This document shows, in pieces, positions 1 to 8,483 of a DNA stretch of 41,677 bases. The translations under genes were made by a program, and so were the position numbers. Below the pieces are notes generated by a model, which was not told the DNA's origin, searched no databases, and saw nothing but the letters and a program-made list of their open reading frames with translations. Source of the DNA: Chloroflexota bacterium (lineage in GTDB: Bacteria > Chloroflexota > Anaerolineae > Caldilineales > Caldilineaceae). The stretch is from contig QEUW01000022.1 in NCBI GenBank assembly GCA_003577005.1, forward strand, positions 1 through 41,677, read 5' to 3'. The first letter of the stretch is position 1. Each line of letters opens with the position of its first letter.

Positions 1-23
1 TCCAGACCGCCAGCATTGCTGCA

Positions 24-1667
24 TCATCGCCATGCATCCACCGATGTCGTTCCCCGATAGTTGCACCCCATGATGCGCCAGTAGCCATTTGTTTCGCCCC
101 CGACGACAATGACATGAATACTATCGAGGGTGTAAATGGGAATCAGCTCATCGGCGGCCGCCTGTAGGTTGGTGGCATACGGTTCGACGCCATTGAGTGC
201 GCGCGGATAGACATAGTTTTCGATCAGTTGATCATCCCAGTAGACGCCGGCCGGCATCGTGGCGGTGTCATGCACCCACTGGATCAGCTTTTCCTTGGTG
301 TCAAAGCCGCCCCGATCGATAAATTGCTGGGCTGTAATCGGGTCTAGGATAAACGTCGGCGGGTTGTGGGGATGGAGGCCACGCAACATATAACGGACAT
401 GATCCTGCCAATGCTTTGCGCGTAGCCCCAGGTTGAAGGCAGTCGAGCGGCAGCCGCCAAAGACACTGACGGTACTTTCATCGGCAGCGAAACCGTGCTG
501 CACATGAAAGGGCGTCCACGGGCTACGCTCTTCGTTTTCGGCAAAGGTGACGCTGTTATAGGCATAGTTATTGCCCTGAGAACCCAGATAGGTCACTTCA
601 GGCACCGAACCGCCCTGGAGGTTTTGGGAGAGCAGGCCAAACGCGCGGCCAATGGTGGCGTTAGCGTGATTGTAGGGTCCCATGGCCCCGATGCCCCAGT
701 TCATCTTGATTTCGCGGCGAATCGGCCCATTGACGACCACCATGGCCGCGGCGGAACTGGTTGTGCTGGCCCGCGCCGAGGCGCCGGTGGCAGCCAGGGC
801 CAGGATCACGGGAAAATATTCTGGCCTCGCACCCGCCATGACCGCATTGACAGCCACTTTTTCGACCGTGTATTCCCAGGCCTCACGCGTGGCGGTGGGG
901 CGCATGTGGCCCACCACTTCGTCTGGGCTGCGGCTGGTGCCGGCCAACATGGCGTCCACCCGCTCTTCCGTCGGTAGAATGATCGGCAACATATCGGTCC
1001 AGCGCTTGTCCAGAAAGAGCTGGTGCAGATTCTCCTCTGTGTCCGGCTCCACAAAGCGGGGTGTGGAGCGGTCAAACGCACGCGGGCTGGTCTCGTCCGC
1101 ACTCAGTGGCCTGGTGAGGGCATCGATGACCTCGGTCATAAACGGACGACCGGTCACATCGTCTGGGCCATCGACATAGGCCCGGAGCTGGGCCGGTGTG
1201 CGGCCCATGACCGGTTGCGGCACAAAGGCGTGGCGCAGATAGGGAATCCCCTGTTGCAGGGTGGATGCTCGCACCAAAGGTTCAAAGACCCCCGTTTGGA
1301 TCGAGACGGTGGGGACGTGATATTCGGTTTCCAGAATGATGCATTGGTCGGCGACCGCCGGCGCGCAGGTACTTCAATGGCCCACGGCCACGACAGCCGC
1401 TGCACCTTCTTGCTGGATCTCCGTATAGAGTGCTTCGTCCCGTTCGGTGTAGACGCCGGATTTGCGCCGTACTTCAATCTTCACATCGGGCCGATGGTCG
1501 TGAAACCAGTTCGCCATCTGCTCCACCAGAATATCGCCATCATCGAAGCGGCAGTCGACGAGATAGACCGTTTTGCCGCTCAGTTCGGCCGGCCGCGGCG
1601 CCAGACGCTTCTGGGCAATTTGGGGTGGATAGCCCATTGGATTATGCACGCGTACTTTGGTTTCCAT
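24..1667 (-). CDS. UGSC-family selenoprotein, UGA recoded as selenocysteine
   Basis: A standard gene call breaks this into a 97-residue ORF (1374-1667) and a 417-residue ORF (24-1277). Both lie in the same frame, the only stop between them is a UGA at 1374-1376, and the 32 codons after the UGA are open. Read through, the protein has 547 residues with Sec at 98 in the context AVGH-U-STC, so the UGA is the first position of a UxxC redox motif. The first ~130 residues have the layout I know from the UGSC family: a Rossmann-like start, then a hydrophobic strand running into the redox motif, then a helix and VPTVSI. I do not recognise the ~390-residue C-terminal part; it has a Ser/Ala/Thr-rich stretch and a GGCRSTAF segment. 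The start is ATG 1667 behind AAAGGAG. It is the last gene of the transporter operon. Sec decoding is inferred; selA/selB/selC are not in this window. Confidence 0.8.
1340..1376 (-). promoter_or_regulatory. Candidate bacterial SECIS element
   Basis: Directly after the in-frame UGA the mRNA can fold CGGC-GGUC-GCCG (plus-strand 1349-1360). The GGUC loop lies 18-21 nt downstream of the UGA and an outer UGC/GCA pairing is possible. Bacterial SECIS hairpins lie in the coding region right after UGA, with a small apical loop having G near its start, about 16-37 nt away. As I recall it, E. coli fdhF has GGUC in its loop at almost the same distance. The stem is only 4 bp before mismatches, so the fold is tentative. 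Confidence 0.5.
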
Positions 1668-1729
1668 CCTTGGCTCCTTTCATGCAAGGCACTCTCTGTT
1701 TGCACTTTTGGGCAACCCAGAGGACACAC

Positions 1730-1769
1730 TAGTCGTAGGTCCCGTTACAACCAACGTGACCTACGACTA
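1730..1769. repeat. 12-bp inverted repeat after the DppD-type gene
   Basis: TAGTCGTAGGTC (1730-1741) is exactly complementary to 1758-1769, with a 16-nt loop. The right arm contains the stop codon of the upstream ATPase gene, so the mRNA hairpin starts at the stop. No T-run follows. It may stabilise the 3' end of the transporter mRNA or set expression of the UGSC gene behind it. Confidence 0.7.
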
Positions 1770-2828
1770 CGCTGCAACCCGCTCCGGCTCATACAACACA
1801 CAGCGCACTTTGTGTCCTGTTTGGGTCTCCAGTAAGGGGGGAGCTTTGGTGTCGCAGACGCCGCGGATTGCATGGCGGCAGCGCGGGTGAAACGGGCAGC
1901 CAGGCGGCACAGAGTAAGGATCGGGAACCGAGCCGCGGATGGCAGTCAGGCGGCCGGTGACCCCCTGCGCAGATTTGCGGCCCAGGCGTGGGATCGAGCG
2001 GAGCAGTGCCTGAGTGTAGGGATGCTGAGGGTTGTAAAAGATGGTGTCCACATCGGCCATCTCCACCACCTCGCCCAGGTACATGACGATCACATAGTCG
2101 ACCATTTGGGCAATGACGCCAAGGTCGTGCGTGATAAAGATGATCGCCATACCCAACTGGCTTTGCAGGTCGCGCATGAGCGTGAGGATCTGCGCCTGGG
2201 TCGTCACATCGAGCGCCGTGGTCGGTTCATCGGCGATGAGCAACTGGGGCCGGCACGAGAGCGCCATGGCGATCATGGCGCGCTGGCGCATGCCGCCGCT
2301 CAACTGGTGGGGATAGCGGTCGAGGGTGCGACCGGGGTGGGGCATGTTGACCCGTTCGAGCACCTGGATAGCCTGCTGCCGCGCCTCATCTTTAGTGACT
2401 GGCTGGTGTAGCAGGATCGCTTCCATGATCTGGCTGCCGATGGTGTGAACCGGGCTGAGCGAGGTCATGGGCTCCTGAAAGACCATAGAAATTTCCGCCC
2501 CGCGGATGCTGCGGATGGCAGGACCTTTGGGGTCTAGCTTCGCCAGGTCCACGACATCGCCCAACGGGGCTGCTCCGTTGCCGTTGCGAAAGCCACCGGC
2601 GCGATGAAAGAGGATTTCGCCCTCGACGATCTGGCCCGGCGGCGGCACGATCCGCAAGATCGAGCGCGCCAATACCGATTTGCCGCAGCCGCTCTCGCCG
2701 ACCAGACCCACCGTCTGTCCCCGTTTGACGGTGAAGTCCACGCCGTTTACGGCGCGCACGATCCCCTGGTCGAGGTGAAAGTGAGTTTTTAGATTGCGTA
2801 CTTCGAGTAAATTTGCTAGCTCAGCCAT
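1767..2828 (-). CDS. Oligopeptide/oligosaccharide ABC transporter ATPase, DppD/OppD type
   Basis: Cytoplasmic ATPase driving a family 5 (Opp/Dpp) importer. Visible motifs are Walker A GESGCGKS (residues 44-51), the signature LSGGMRQRAMIA, Walker B LLIADEPTTALD, the H-loop (FITHDLG) and the C-terminal oligopeptide-transporter extension with a Cys-rich site (PGCPFHPRCRHA) typical of DppD/OppD. The frame is open up to 2942, but that part runs through the intergenic repeat. I chose ATG 2828 (MAELANLLEV) behind an AGGA box, giving 353 residues of normal family length. Its partner ATPase is the OppF-type gene at the far end of the operon. The operon has one ATPase pair for two permease pairs, so these ATPases probably serve both. 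Confidence 0.93.
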   Translation of the reverse strand: MAELANLLEVRNLKTHFHLDQGIVRAVNGVDFTVKRGQTVGLVGESGCGKSVLARSILRIVPPPGQIVEGEILFHRAGGFRNGNGAAPLGDVVDLAKLDPKGPAIRSIRGAEISMVFQEPMTSLSPVHTIGSQIMEAILLHQPVTKDEARQQAIQVLERVNMPHPGRTLDRYPHQLSGGMRQRAMIAMALSCRPQLLIADEPTTALDVTTQAQILTLMRDLQSQLGMAIIFITHDLGVIAQMVDYVIVMYLGEVVEMADVDTIFYNPQHPYTQALLRSIPRLGRKSAQGVTGRLTAIRGSVPDPYSVPPGCPFHPRCRHAIRGVCDTKAPPLLETQTGHKVRCVLYEPERVAA

Positions 2829-2869
2829 ACGATTTTCATCCTGTAGGGACGGTGCGTTGCACGCAGGGC

Positions 2870-2911
2870 GTGCGATGCACCTGTGGAGTCCGTCTATCAG
2901 GTGCATCGCAC
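2870..2911. repeat. 13-bp inverted repeat, GTGCGATGCACCT type
   Basis: GTGCGATGCACCT (2870-2882) is exactly complementary to 2899-2911, with a 16-nt loop. Partial copies (GGTGCGTTGCACGC, GGTGCCTCGCACC) flank it, so the stretch 2850-2931 is a small cluster of related palindromic units. It lies between the DppC-type and DppD-type genes. Confidence 0.7.
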
Positions 2912-2938
2912 CTCTACAGGTGCCTCGCACCAGTCTGC

Positions 2939-4120
2939 TCAATGTGCATACGGGTCGGCGGCGTCGCGCAAACCGTCGCCAACAAAGTTAAAAGCCAGCA
3001 CGGCCAGTACAACTGCCACACCGGGCAGCAACAGCCACGGCGCCGTTGCGACCGAGCGCAAATTTTGCGATTCTTGCAACAGCACACCCCAACTGATAAC
3101 CGGGGGGCGTAACCCCAGCCCCAAAAAGCTGAGCGCCGTCTCCGCCAAAATCACCTGGGGGACGCTCAACGTGAGCGAAGCAATGATGTGGCTCAAGAAG
3201 GAGGGCACCATGTGGCGAAAGATCACCCGCATTTGGCTCGCCCCGGCCAGCGAGGCGGCCAGCACAAAATCCTCTTCACGCAACGACAAAAAACGCCCGC
3301 GGACAACACGCGCCAAGGTGGTCCAGTTGATCAGCGAGAGGAGAATGGTGATGGCAAAGTAGACGCGCAGCGGGGACCAGGCCGTCGGCACCGCCGCGCT
3401 CAACCCCATCCAGAGTGGGATGGTGGGGATCGAACGCAGAAACTCAATGACGCGCTGGATGATGGTGTCAGCCGCGCCACCATAGTAGCCAGAGACGCCG
3501 CCAAAAAAGATGCCCAACACCAGGCCGATCAAGATGCTCACCAGCCCCACCGAGAGCGAAATCCGTGCGCCGTAGACAATGCGCGAGAACATATCGCGCC
3601 CCAGCCGATCTGCGCCCAGCAGAAAAAATACGCCATCTCCTTCTACCCCAAAGAGGTGGCGGTCAGCCTCCCAAAGCCCCCAGAACTTGTAGGGTTCGCC
3701 CCGGGCAAAGAGGGTGAGTGGGTAACGCTGCTGCGGGTCATCGACAAAGACCATGCGCATGGTCACCGGGTCGCGTTCCGACTTCAGGCCATAGACAAAG
3801 GGGCGCAGATAAAAATTGCCTTCTTCATCGAAGAAGCGGATGCGCTGGGGCGCTGCGTAGGCGTACATTTCAGCGTAGCGATTGGGGTCATAAGGAGCAA
3901 TAAATTCGCAAAAGAGGGCCACTAGATAAAAGATCCCCAGTAAGATCAGCGAGAAGACGGCCATCTTGTGTTTGGCAAAACGCCAACGCATCAACTGCCA
4001 CTGGGAGGCCGTATAGACTTTCTCGCTGGGCTCCTCGTACTGCTCGACCAGCCCCACCTCCTCGGTGGCATCCACCAGGTCGTGAGCCGTCTTAGCCGCT
4101 TCTTTTGATTCTGCCAACAT
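2939..4120 (-). CDS. ABC transporter permease, DppC/OppC type (set B)
   Basis: Inner-membrane permease of a family 5 importer, about six membrane segments, 393 residues. The first TM (MAVFSLILLGIFYLVALF) is followed by an unusually long extracytoplasmic stretch of ~100 residues before the conserved LGADRLGRDMFSRIVYGARIS region, then the binding-protein-dependent transport domain with the EAA-type loop (AASLAGASQMRVIFRHMVPSFL). The open frame starts at a GTG (4138); I prefer ATG 4120 because GGAG lies about 10 nt before it. The stop overlaps the intergenic repeat. It pairs with the DppB-type permease just upstream, and its closest relative here is the DppC of set A. Confidence 0.92.
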   Translation of the reverse strand: MLAESKEAAKTAHDLVDATEEVGLVEQYEEPSEKVYTASQWQLMRWRFAKHKMAVFSLILLGIFYLVALFCEFIAPYDPNRYAEMYAYAAPQRIRFFDEEGNFYLRPFVYGLKSERDPVTMRMVFVDDPQQRYPLTLFARGEPYKFWGLWEADRHLFGVEGDGVFFLLGADRLGRDMFSRIVYGARISLSVGLVSILIGLVLGIFFGGVSGYYGGAADTIIQRVIEFLRSIPTIPLWMGLSAAVPTAWSPLRVYFAITILLSLINWTTLARVVRGRFLSLREEDFVLAASLAGASQMRVIFRHMVPSFLSHIIASLTLSVPQVILAETALSFLGLGLRPPVISWGVLLQESQNLRSVATAPWLLLPGVAVVLAVLAFNFVGDGLRDAADPYAH

Positions 4121-4148
4121 AGCGATTTTACTCCACACACTCAGGATG

Positions 4149-5135
4149 TCATTGGTAACGGATGCGCGGGTCGAGCCAGGCGAGCAAAATGTCTGAGATC
4201 ATGGTTCCAATGACGGTGAGTGCGCTCAAGATCAAGATAAAGCTGGCGGCCAGATACATGTCCTGCACCAACAGCGCATTCAATAAGAGAGGACCGGTGG
4301 TGGGCAGGCTCAGCACGATGGAGATGATCGTCGCGCCGTTGATCAGCCCTGGCAGCGCCCACCCGGCTGTGCTGACAAAGGGGTTGAGCGCCAGACGCAC
4401 AGGATACTTCAAGAGCAGCCGTAGCTCGCTCACCCCTTTGGCTCGCGCCGTCTCGACGTAGGGTTTGCGCAGTTCGTCCAAAAGGTTGGCGCGCATAACG
4501 CGGATCAGACCGGCGGTGCCGCCAATCCCTAGGATCAGCAATGGCGCCCAGAGGTGCGAGAGCATATCCATAAATTTTGCGTAGGACCACGGTTCGGTCT
4601 GAAATTCGCGCGAAAAGAGGCCGCCAACGTTGGCCCCAAAGTAACGAAACCCAATCCACATGATCACCAGCGCCAACATAAAATCGGGGATACCGAGGCC
4701 AACAAACGAGACGGAAGTAAAAAAGTAGTCCCCCACTGAATATTGGCGCACCGCCGAATAGATGCCGATGATAAAGCCCAGCACCCAGGTGATCAGCAGG
4801 GCGGACACTGAAATCCCCACCGTCAACCAGATGCGCTCCCAGATCAGCTCTGAGACCGGCTTGTTCCAGCCAAATGAATAGCCAAAGTCGCCACGCAGCA
4901 CGATCCCGCCGATCCATTTAAGATAGCGTTGGTGAACCGGCAAACCCAGCCCAAAGCGTTGGCGCAGCGACTCGCGCTCGGCATCATCCAACGCATCGCC
5001 CGACGCTGCCAGCGAGGCCGCATAAGCGCTCAGATAGTCACCTGGCGGCAACTCGATCACTAAAAAGGTGACCACAGAAACCGCAAACAAGGTGATGACC
5101 ATCAAGAACAGTCGGTGTAGGATATATTCAAACAT
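4149..5135 (-). CDS. ABC transporter permease, DppB/OppB type (set B)
   Basis: Inner-membrane permease, 328 residues, the same length as its set A counterpart. The N-terminal TM (LFLMVITLFAVSVVTFLVI) leads into the DppB hallmark around LPPGDYL, and the EAA-type loop (ETARAKGVSELRLLLKYPVRLALNP) and C-terminal TM region are present. The frame is open to 5189, but the extra 18 residues (MTWVSITHHSS...) translate the intergenic repeat, so I place the start at ATG 5135 (MFEYILHRLF). There is no strong Shine-Dalgarno, which fits translation coupled to neighbouring genes. It pairs with the DppC-type gene downstream. Confidence 0.92.
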   Translation of the reverse strand: MFEYILHRLFLMVITLFAVSVVTFLVIELPPGDYLSAYAASLAASGDALDDAERESLRQRFGLGLPVHQRYLKWIGGIVLRGDFGYSFGWNKPVSELIWERIWLTVGISVSALLITWVLGFIIGIYSAVRQYSVGDYFFTSVSFVGLGIPDFMLALVIMWIGFRYFGANVGGLFSREFQTEPWSYAKFMDMLSHLWAPLLILGIGGTAGLIRVMRANLLDELRKPYVETARAKGVSELRLLLKYPVRLALNPFVSTAGWALPGLINGATIISIVLSLPTTGPLLLNALLVQDMYLAASFILILSALTVIGTMISDILLAWLDPRIRYQ

Positions 5136-5155
5136 GAGAAAATTGAGAAAAGCTG

Positions 5156-5210
5156 GTGATGAGTGATGAGTGATCGATACCCAGGTCACTCATCACTCAT
5201 CACTCATCAC
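5156..5210. repeat. Inverted repeat built from 7-nt ATCACTC units
   Basis: GTGATGAGTGATGAGTGA (5156-5173) is exactly complementary to 5186-5203. The right arm continues with another unit to 5210 and overlaps the stop of the set B binding protein (5207). Each arm is itself a tandem 7-mer, so several hairpin registers are possible. It lies between the binding protein and permease genes. Confidence 0.75.
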
Positions 5211-7222
5211 GCCTGTCGCTTGAAATACTGCTCGACGTTGGTGTTGCCCGGCGTCTGTTGCAGCCAGTCAGACACAGCGTTCTCAGGCACATTGCGGAAG
5301 TTGTTCTTCACGACACCCACATGGGGCAGGATGCCCACCGTGCCGATAAACCAGAGGTTCTCTGCGGCGTTGTCAAAGAACTCCTCGGCCAGCGCCGGCA
5401 GTTCGTCGGGCGTGGCGCCTTTGATCAGATCATACAGCTCGTACTGGCGCTTCACTTCAGCGGGCGGCTCCTCGCCCCGTTCGCCGCGGCTCTGATACCA
5501 ATCCCACCACTGGCCGGCTGTGGACGGTGGGGTGCCGCCGCGGTAGGGTAAGAAGTACCACGGCTCGATGAGCGGCGTCAGACAGCGGTCCATGATCCAG
5601 ACGCCCATCTCCATCTCTTCGCCAGCCAGACCGCGCTCGTTGAAGAGCGTGCGGTCTTCTTCTTTGGGGATCCCGCGGATACCAATATCCTTCCAATGGT
5701 CGGTGATCATCTGTACTGCATCGCGCCAAGGGCCAAAGATGGGCGCATACTCGATGGTGATCGAGAGTTGCGTGCCGTCCGGGCGCAGGCGGAACCCCTC
5801 GCTATCGCGCTCGGTGAGGCCGATTTCGTCGAGCAATTGATTGGCCTGCGCCGGGTCATGTTCGGCGTAACGGGTGGCATGTTCCTCTTTGAAATAGGGG
5901 CTTTCGGGGATCAACGACGCCTGGCGTGGAGTGCCAAAGCCCTGGTAGGCCAACTCGTTGATCTGCGAACGGTTGATGCCGAGTGAGAGCGCAATGCGGA
6001 AATTCTTATTGCTAAAGAGCTCGCGCAACACCGGGTCCTTGTGGTTCATGTTGGGGTGCAGCAGACAGTTAGAGCCTTCGGCCAGCGCCCAGCGGATCAC
6101 CCGGTAATCGCCCGCCTCGGCGTTCTCGATAAAGAGCGGATAGTTGTTCCACAGGATGTGGCGCAACTGCATGTCGATCTCGCCGGCAACGGCCTTGAGG
6201 TTGAGTAGGTCGGCATTCTCGACTACGTCGAACTGGATGCGGTCCAGGTAAGGCAACTGGTTGCCGGCCGGGTCGACCTTCCAGTAGTAGGCGTTGCGTT
6301 CGGCCACAATCGGCACTTCCGGCGGGACACGCGCCGGGTTCCACGGCCAGATGTGAGGCCGTTCGGCGTTCTGCCAGTCGCGCCGGTTGCCAAAGTACTG
6401 CCACCAGTTCTCAAAGCCGGCTTCTTGGGTCATGCTCTCCAGCTCGGCCTGGTCGGCGTATTTAGGGTGGAATTGCGAAAGATAATGTTTGGGTGCATCG
6501 GTGAGGCTCAACGCCGAGGGGCCAGCCAAAATCAGGATCAGCAGACCGTAGGGGTTGGCGAATTTGATTACAAAGGTGTAGTCATCGACCTTCTCGATCA
6601 CGCCGGGTTCGCCTGTTACCGGGTCGCGCCACCAACTGGGGATCGACGGCGTGATGTCCGAGTCGAGGATGATGTCTTCATACCAGAAGACAAAATCATC
6701 GGCGGTAAACGGTTCACCGTCCGACCACTTCATGCCCTCGCGCAGGTGGAAGGTGAACTCGGTGGCGCTGTCGTTGATCTCATAGCTTTCGGCTACGTTG
6801 GGCACCACGGATGAGCCATCGGCTGACCAGCGCACCAGCGTTTCGTATGAGAGGCGGCTGTTGATAATGCCGGCGTCGCCTGGCCCAACTGCAACACGGA
6901 ACCAGGTGCCGCCGTATTCGCCGATCTCTTCTGTAACATCAATCACTCGCGGGTTAGTGGGCAGACGCTCGTCGACCACAGGCAGTTGGCCTTGCTGCAC
7001 CAACTCGGCCAGCATGGGCGCTTCGTTGTACTGGCCGGGCGCAGCGGCTGCTGCTTCACCGGCTGCCGCCGGCGCGGCGGGAGCCTCGGCAGCAGGCGCT
7101 TCGGCGGCAGGGGCTACAGCGCCCCCGCCGCAGGCAGCCAGTGCGACGCTCGTCGCGCCAAAAGCCGAGAGACGCAAAAAGGTACGGCGGGAGAACTGGC
7201 TCTCGCTGGATTTGAATTGCAT
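5207..7222 (-). CDS. Family 5 extracellular solute-binding lipoprotein (set B)
   Basis: Captures substrate outside the membrane for the adjoining DppB/DppC pair. It has a twin-arginine motif (SRRTFLR, residues 11-17), a hydrophobic stretch and a lipobox ending at Cys31 (VALAAC), so it is probably a Tat-exported lipoprotein. A low-complexity Ala/Pro/Glu tether follows, then the family 5 fold (for example FTFHLREGMKWSDGEPFTADD). At 671 residues it is longer than classical DppA/OppA (~540). The opening QYNEAPMLAELVQQGQLP is typical of binding proteins that in related systems are linked to oligosaccharides as often as peptides, so the substrate is open. ATG 7222 follows AAGGAGGA. Confidence 0.93.
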   Translation of the reverse strand: MQFKSSESQFSRRTFLRLSAFGATSVALAACGGGAVAPAAEAPAAEAPAAPAAAGEAAAAAPGQYNEAPMLAELVQQGQLPVVDERLPTNPRVIDVTEEIGEYGGTWFRVAVGPGDAGIINSRLSYETLVRWSADGSSVVPNVAESYEINDSATEFTFHLREGMKWSDGEPFTADDFVFWYEDIILDSDITPSIPSWWRDPVTGEPGVIEKVDDYTFVIKFANPYGLLILILAGPSALSLTDAPKHYLSQFHPKYADQAELESMTQEAGFENWWQYFGNRRDWQNAERPHIWPWNPARVPPEVPIVAERNAYYWKVDPAGNQLPYLDRIQFDVVENADLLNLKAVAGEIDMQLRHILWNNYPLFIENAEAGDYRVIRWALAEGSNCLLHPNMNHKDPVLRELFSNKNFRIALSLGINRSQINELAYQGFGTPRQASLIPESPYFKEEHATRYAEHDPAQANQLLDEIGLTERDSEGFRLRPDGTQLSITIEYAPIFGPWRDAVQMITDHWKDIGIRGIPKEEDRTLFNERGLAGEEMEMGVWIMDRCLTPLIEPWYFLPYRGGTPPSTAGQWWDWYQSRGERGEEPPAEVKRQYELYDLIKGATPDELPALAEEFFDNAAENLWFIGTVGILPHVGVVKNNFRNVPENAVSDWLQQTPGNTNVEQYFKRQA

Positions 7223-7277
7223 CGATTATCCTCCTTTGTGATCTGGTCCGTGATAAACTGAGTTTGAGGAGTCCCCA

Positions 7278-8465
7278 TCAGCGTGCATAGGGATCAGCCG
7301 CATCGCGGATCCCGTCGCCGAGGAAATTGAAAGCTAAGACAGAGACAATAACTGCAATAGCCGGGGTCAATACCCAGGGCGCAAAGGCCATGGAGCGCAC
7401 ATTCTGCGCCTCTTGCAGCAGAACGCCCCAACTGATGGCCGGCGCACGCAGACCGAGGCCAATAAAACTCAACCCGGTCTCAGCGAGGATGATGGCCGGG
7501 ATTGCCAACGTGAGCGACGCAATGATATGGCTGAGAAACGAGGGTAGCATGTGGCGAAAGATGATGCGCATCTCGCTGGAGCCAGAGAGCCGGGCGGCCA
7601 TGACAAAGTCCTCTTCGCGCAGGCTGAGGAAGCGGCCGCGCACCACGCGCGCCAGCCCCGTCCAGCCAATGAGCGAAAGTACGATAGTCACGCCAAAATA
7701 GAGCCGTGTCACAGGCCAATCGGCCGGGAGCGCTGCGGCCAGCCCCATGATCAGCGGGATCTCCGGCACCGAGCGGATGAACTCGATGAGACGTTGAATC
7801 AGATTATCGATGGTGCCGCCGTAAAAGCCCGAAAGCCCACCCAACAGGATGCCCAGCACCAGGCTGAGCACAACGCTGACCAGGCCAATGGTGAGCGAAA
7901 TGCGGGCGCCAAAGCTGATGCGCGAGAAGACATCGCGCCCCAGGCGGTCGGCGCCCAGCAAAAAGATCCCTTGCTCCTCGCGTGGCACATCCAGCCCAAA
8001 CAGATGACGGTTCATGGTCCACCGGTTCCACATCTTGTACTCCCCCGCCTCTACAAAGAAGCGGATTGGGTAGATGGTGCTGGTGTCCTCTGTATAAATA
8101 CTGCGCAGCGTTTCCGGGTCCCGGTCGCGCTGGATGCGATAGACAAAGGGCCGGCGCAGGTTACCCTCGCTGTCAAAGATGTGAATGCGGGTCGGTGGGG
8201 CCAGCTTGTACTGGACAAAGGTCTCCTCAGGGTTGTAGGGCGCTACAAATTCGCAAAAGGCCGCCACCCCGTAGAGAAGAATAACAATCACCGCGCTGAT
8301 GACCGCCATCCTGTGTTTGAGAAAGCGCCACCACATAAGCTTCCAATAGGAAGCTACATAGATCTTTTCATCCTTTTCGGTTGGTACATCGACCAGCGTC
8401 TCATCCGCTGTTATCGCCTCTTCTTGGTCAGTCCGCTCAAACCAGGTCTTTTCCACCGATTGCAT
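7278..8465 (-). CDS. ABC transporter permease, DppC/OppC type (set A)
   Basis: Inner-membrane permease of 395 residues. Like its set B homologue it has a hydrophilic N-terminus, a first TM (MAVISAVIVILLYGVAAF), a long extracytoplasmic insertion (about residues 75-150), the LGADRLGRDVFSRISFGARIS region and the EAA-type loop (AARLSGSSEMRIIFRHMLPSFL). The two DppC proteins share most motif positions, which suggests they arose by duplication of the whole set. The start ATG 8465 follows GGGAG by 8 nt. It lies 18 bp behind the DppB gene of the same set. Confidence 0.93.
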   Translation of the reverse strand: MQSVEKTWFERTDQEEAITADETLVDVPTEKDEKIYVASYWKLMWWRFLKHRMAVISAVIVILLYGVAAFCEFVAPYNPEETFVQYKLAPPTRIHIFDSEGNLRRPFVYRIQRDRDPETLRSIYTEDTSTIYPIRFFVEAGEYKMWNRWTMNRHLFGLDVPREEQGIFLLGADRLGRDVFSRISFGARISLTIGLVSVVLSLVLGILLGGLSGFYGGTIDNLIQRLIEFIRSVPEIPLIMGLAAALPADWPVTRLYFGVTIVLSLIGWTGLARVVRGRFLSLREEDFVMAARLSGSSEMRIIFRHMLPSFLSHIIASLTLAIPAIILAETGLSFIGLGLRAPAISWGVLLQEAQNVRSMAFAPWVLTPAIAVIVSVLAFNFLGDGIRDAADPYAR

Positions 8466-8483
8466 TGCAATAACTCCCTGCTC

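Noticed and set aside
5156..5210. CRISPR repeat array
   Set aside because: The 7-nt ATCACTC units are contiguous and in inverted arms with no spacers of constant length.
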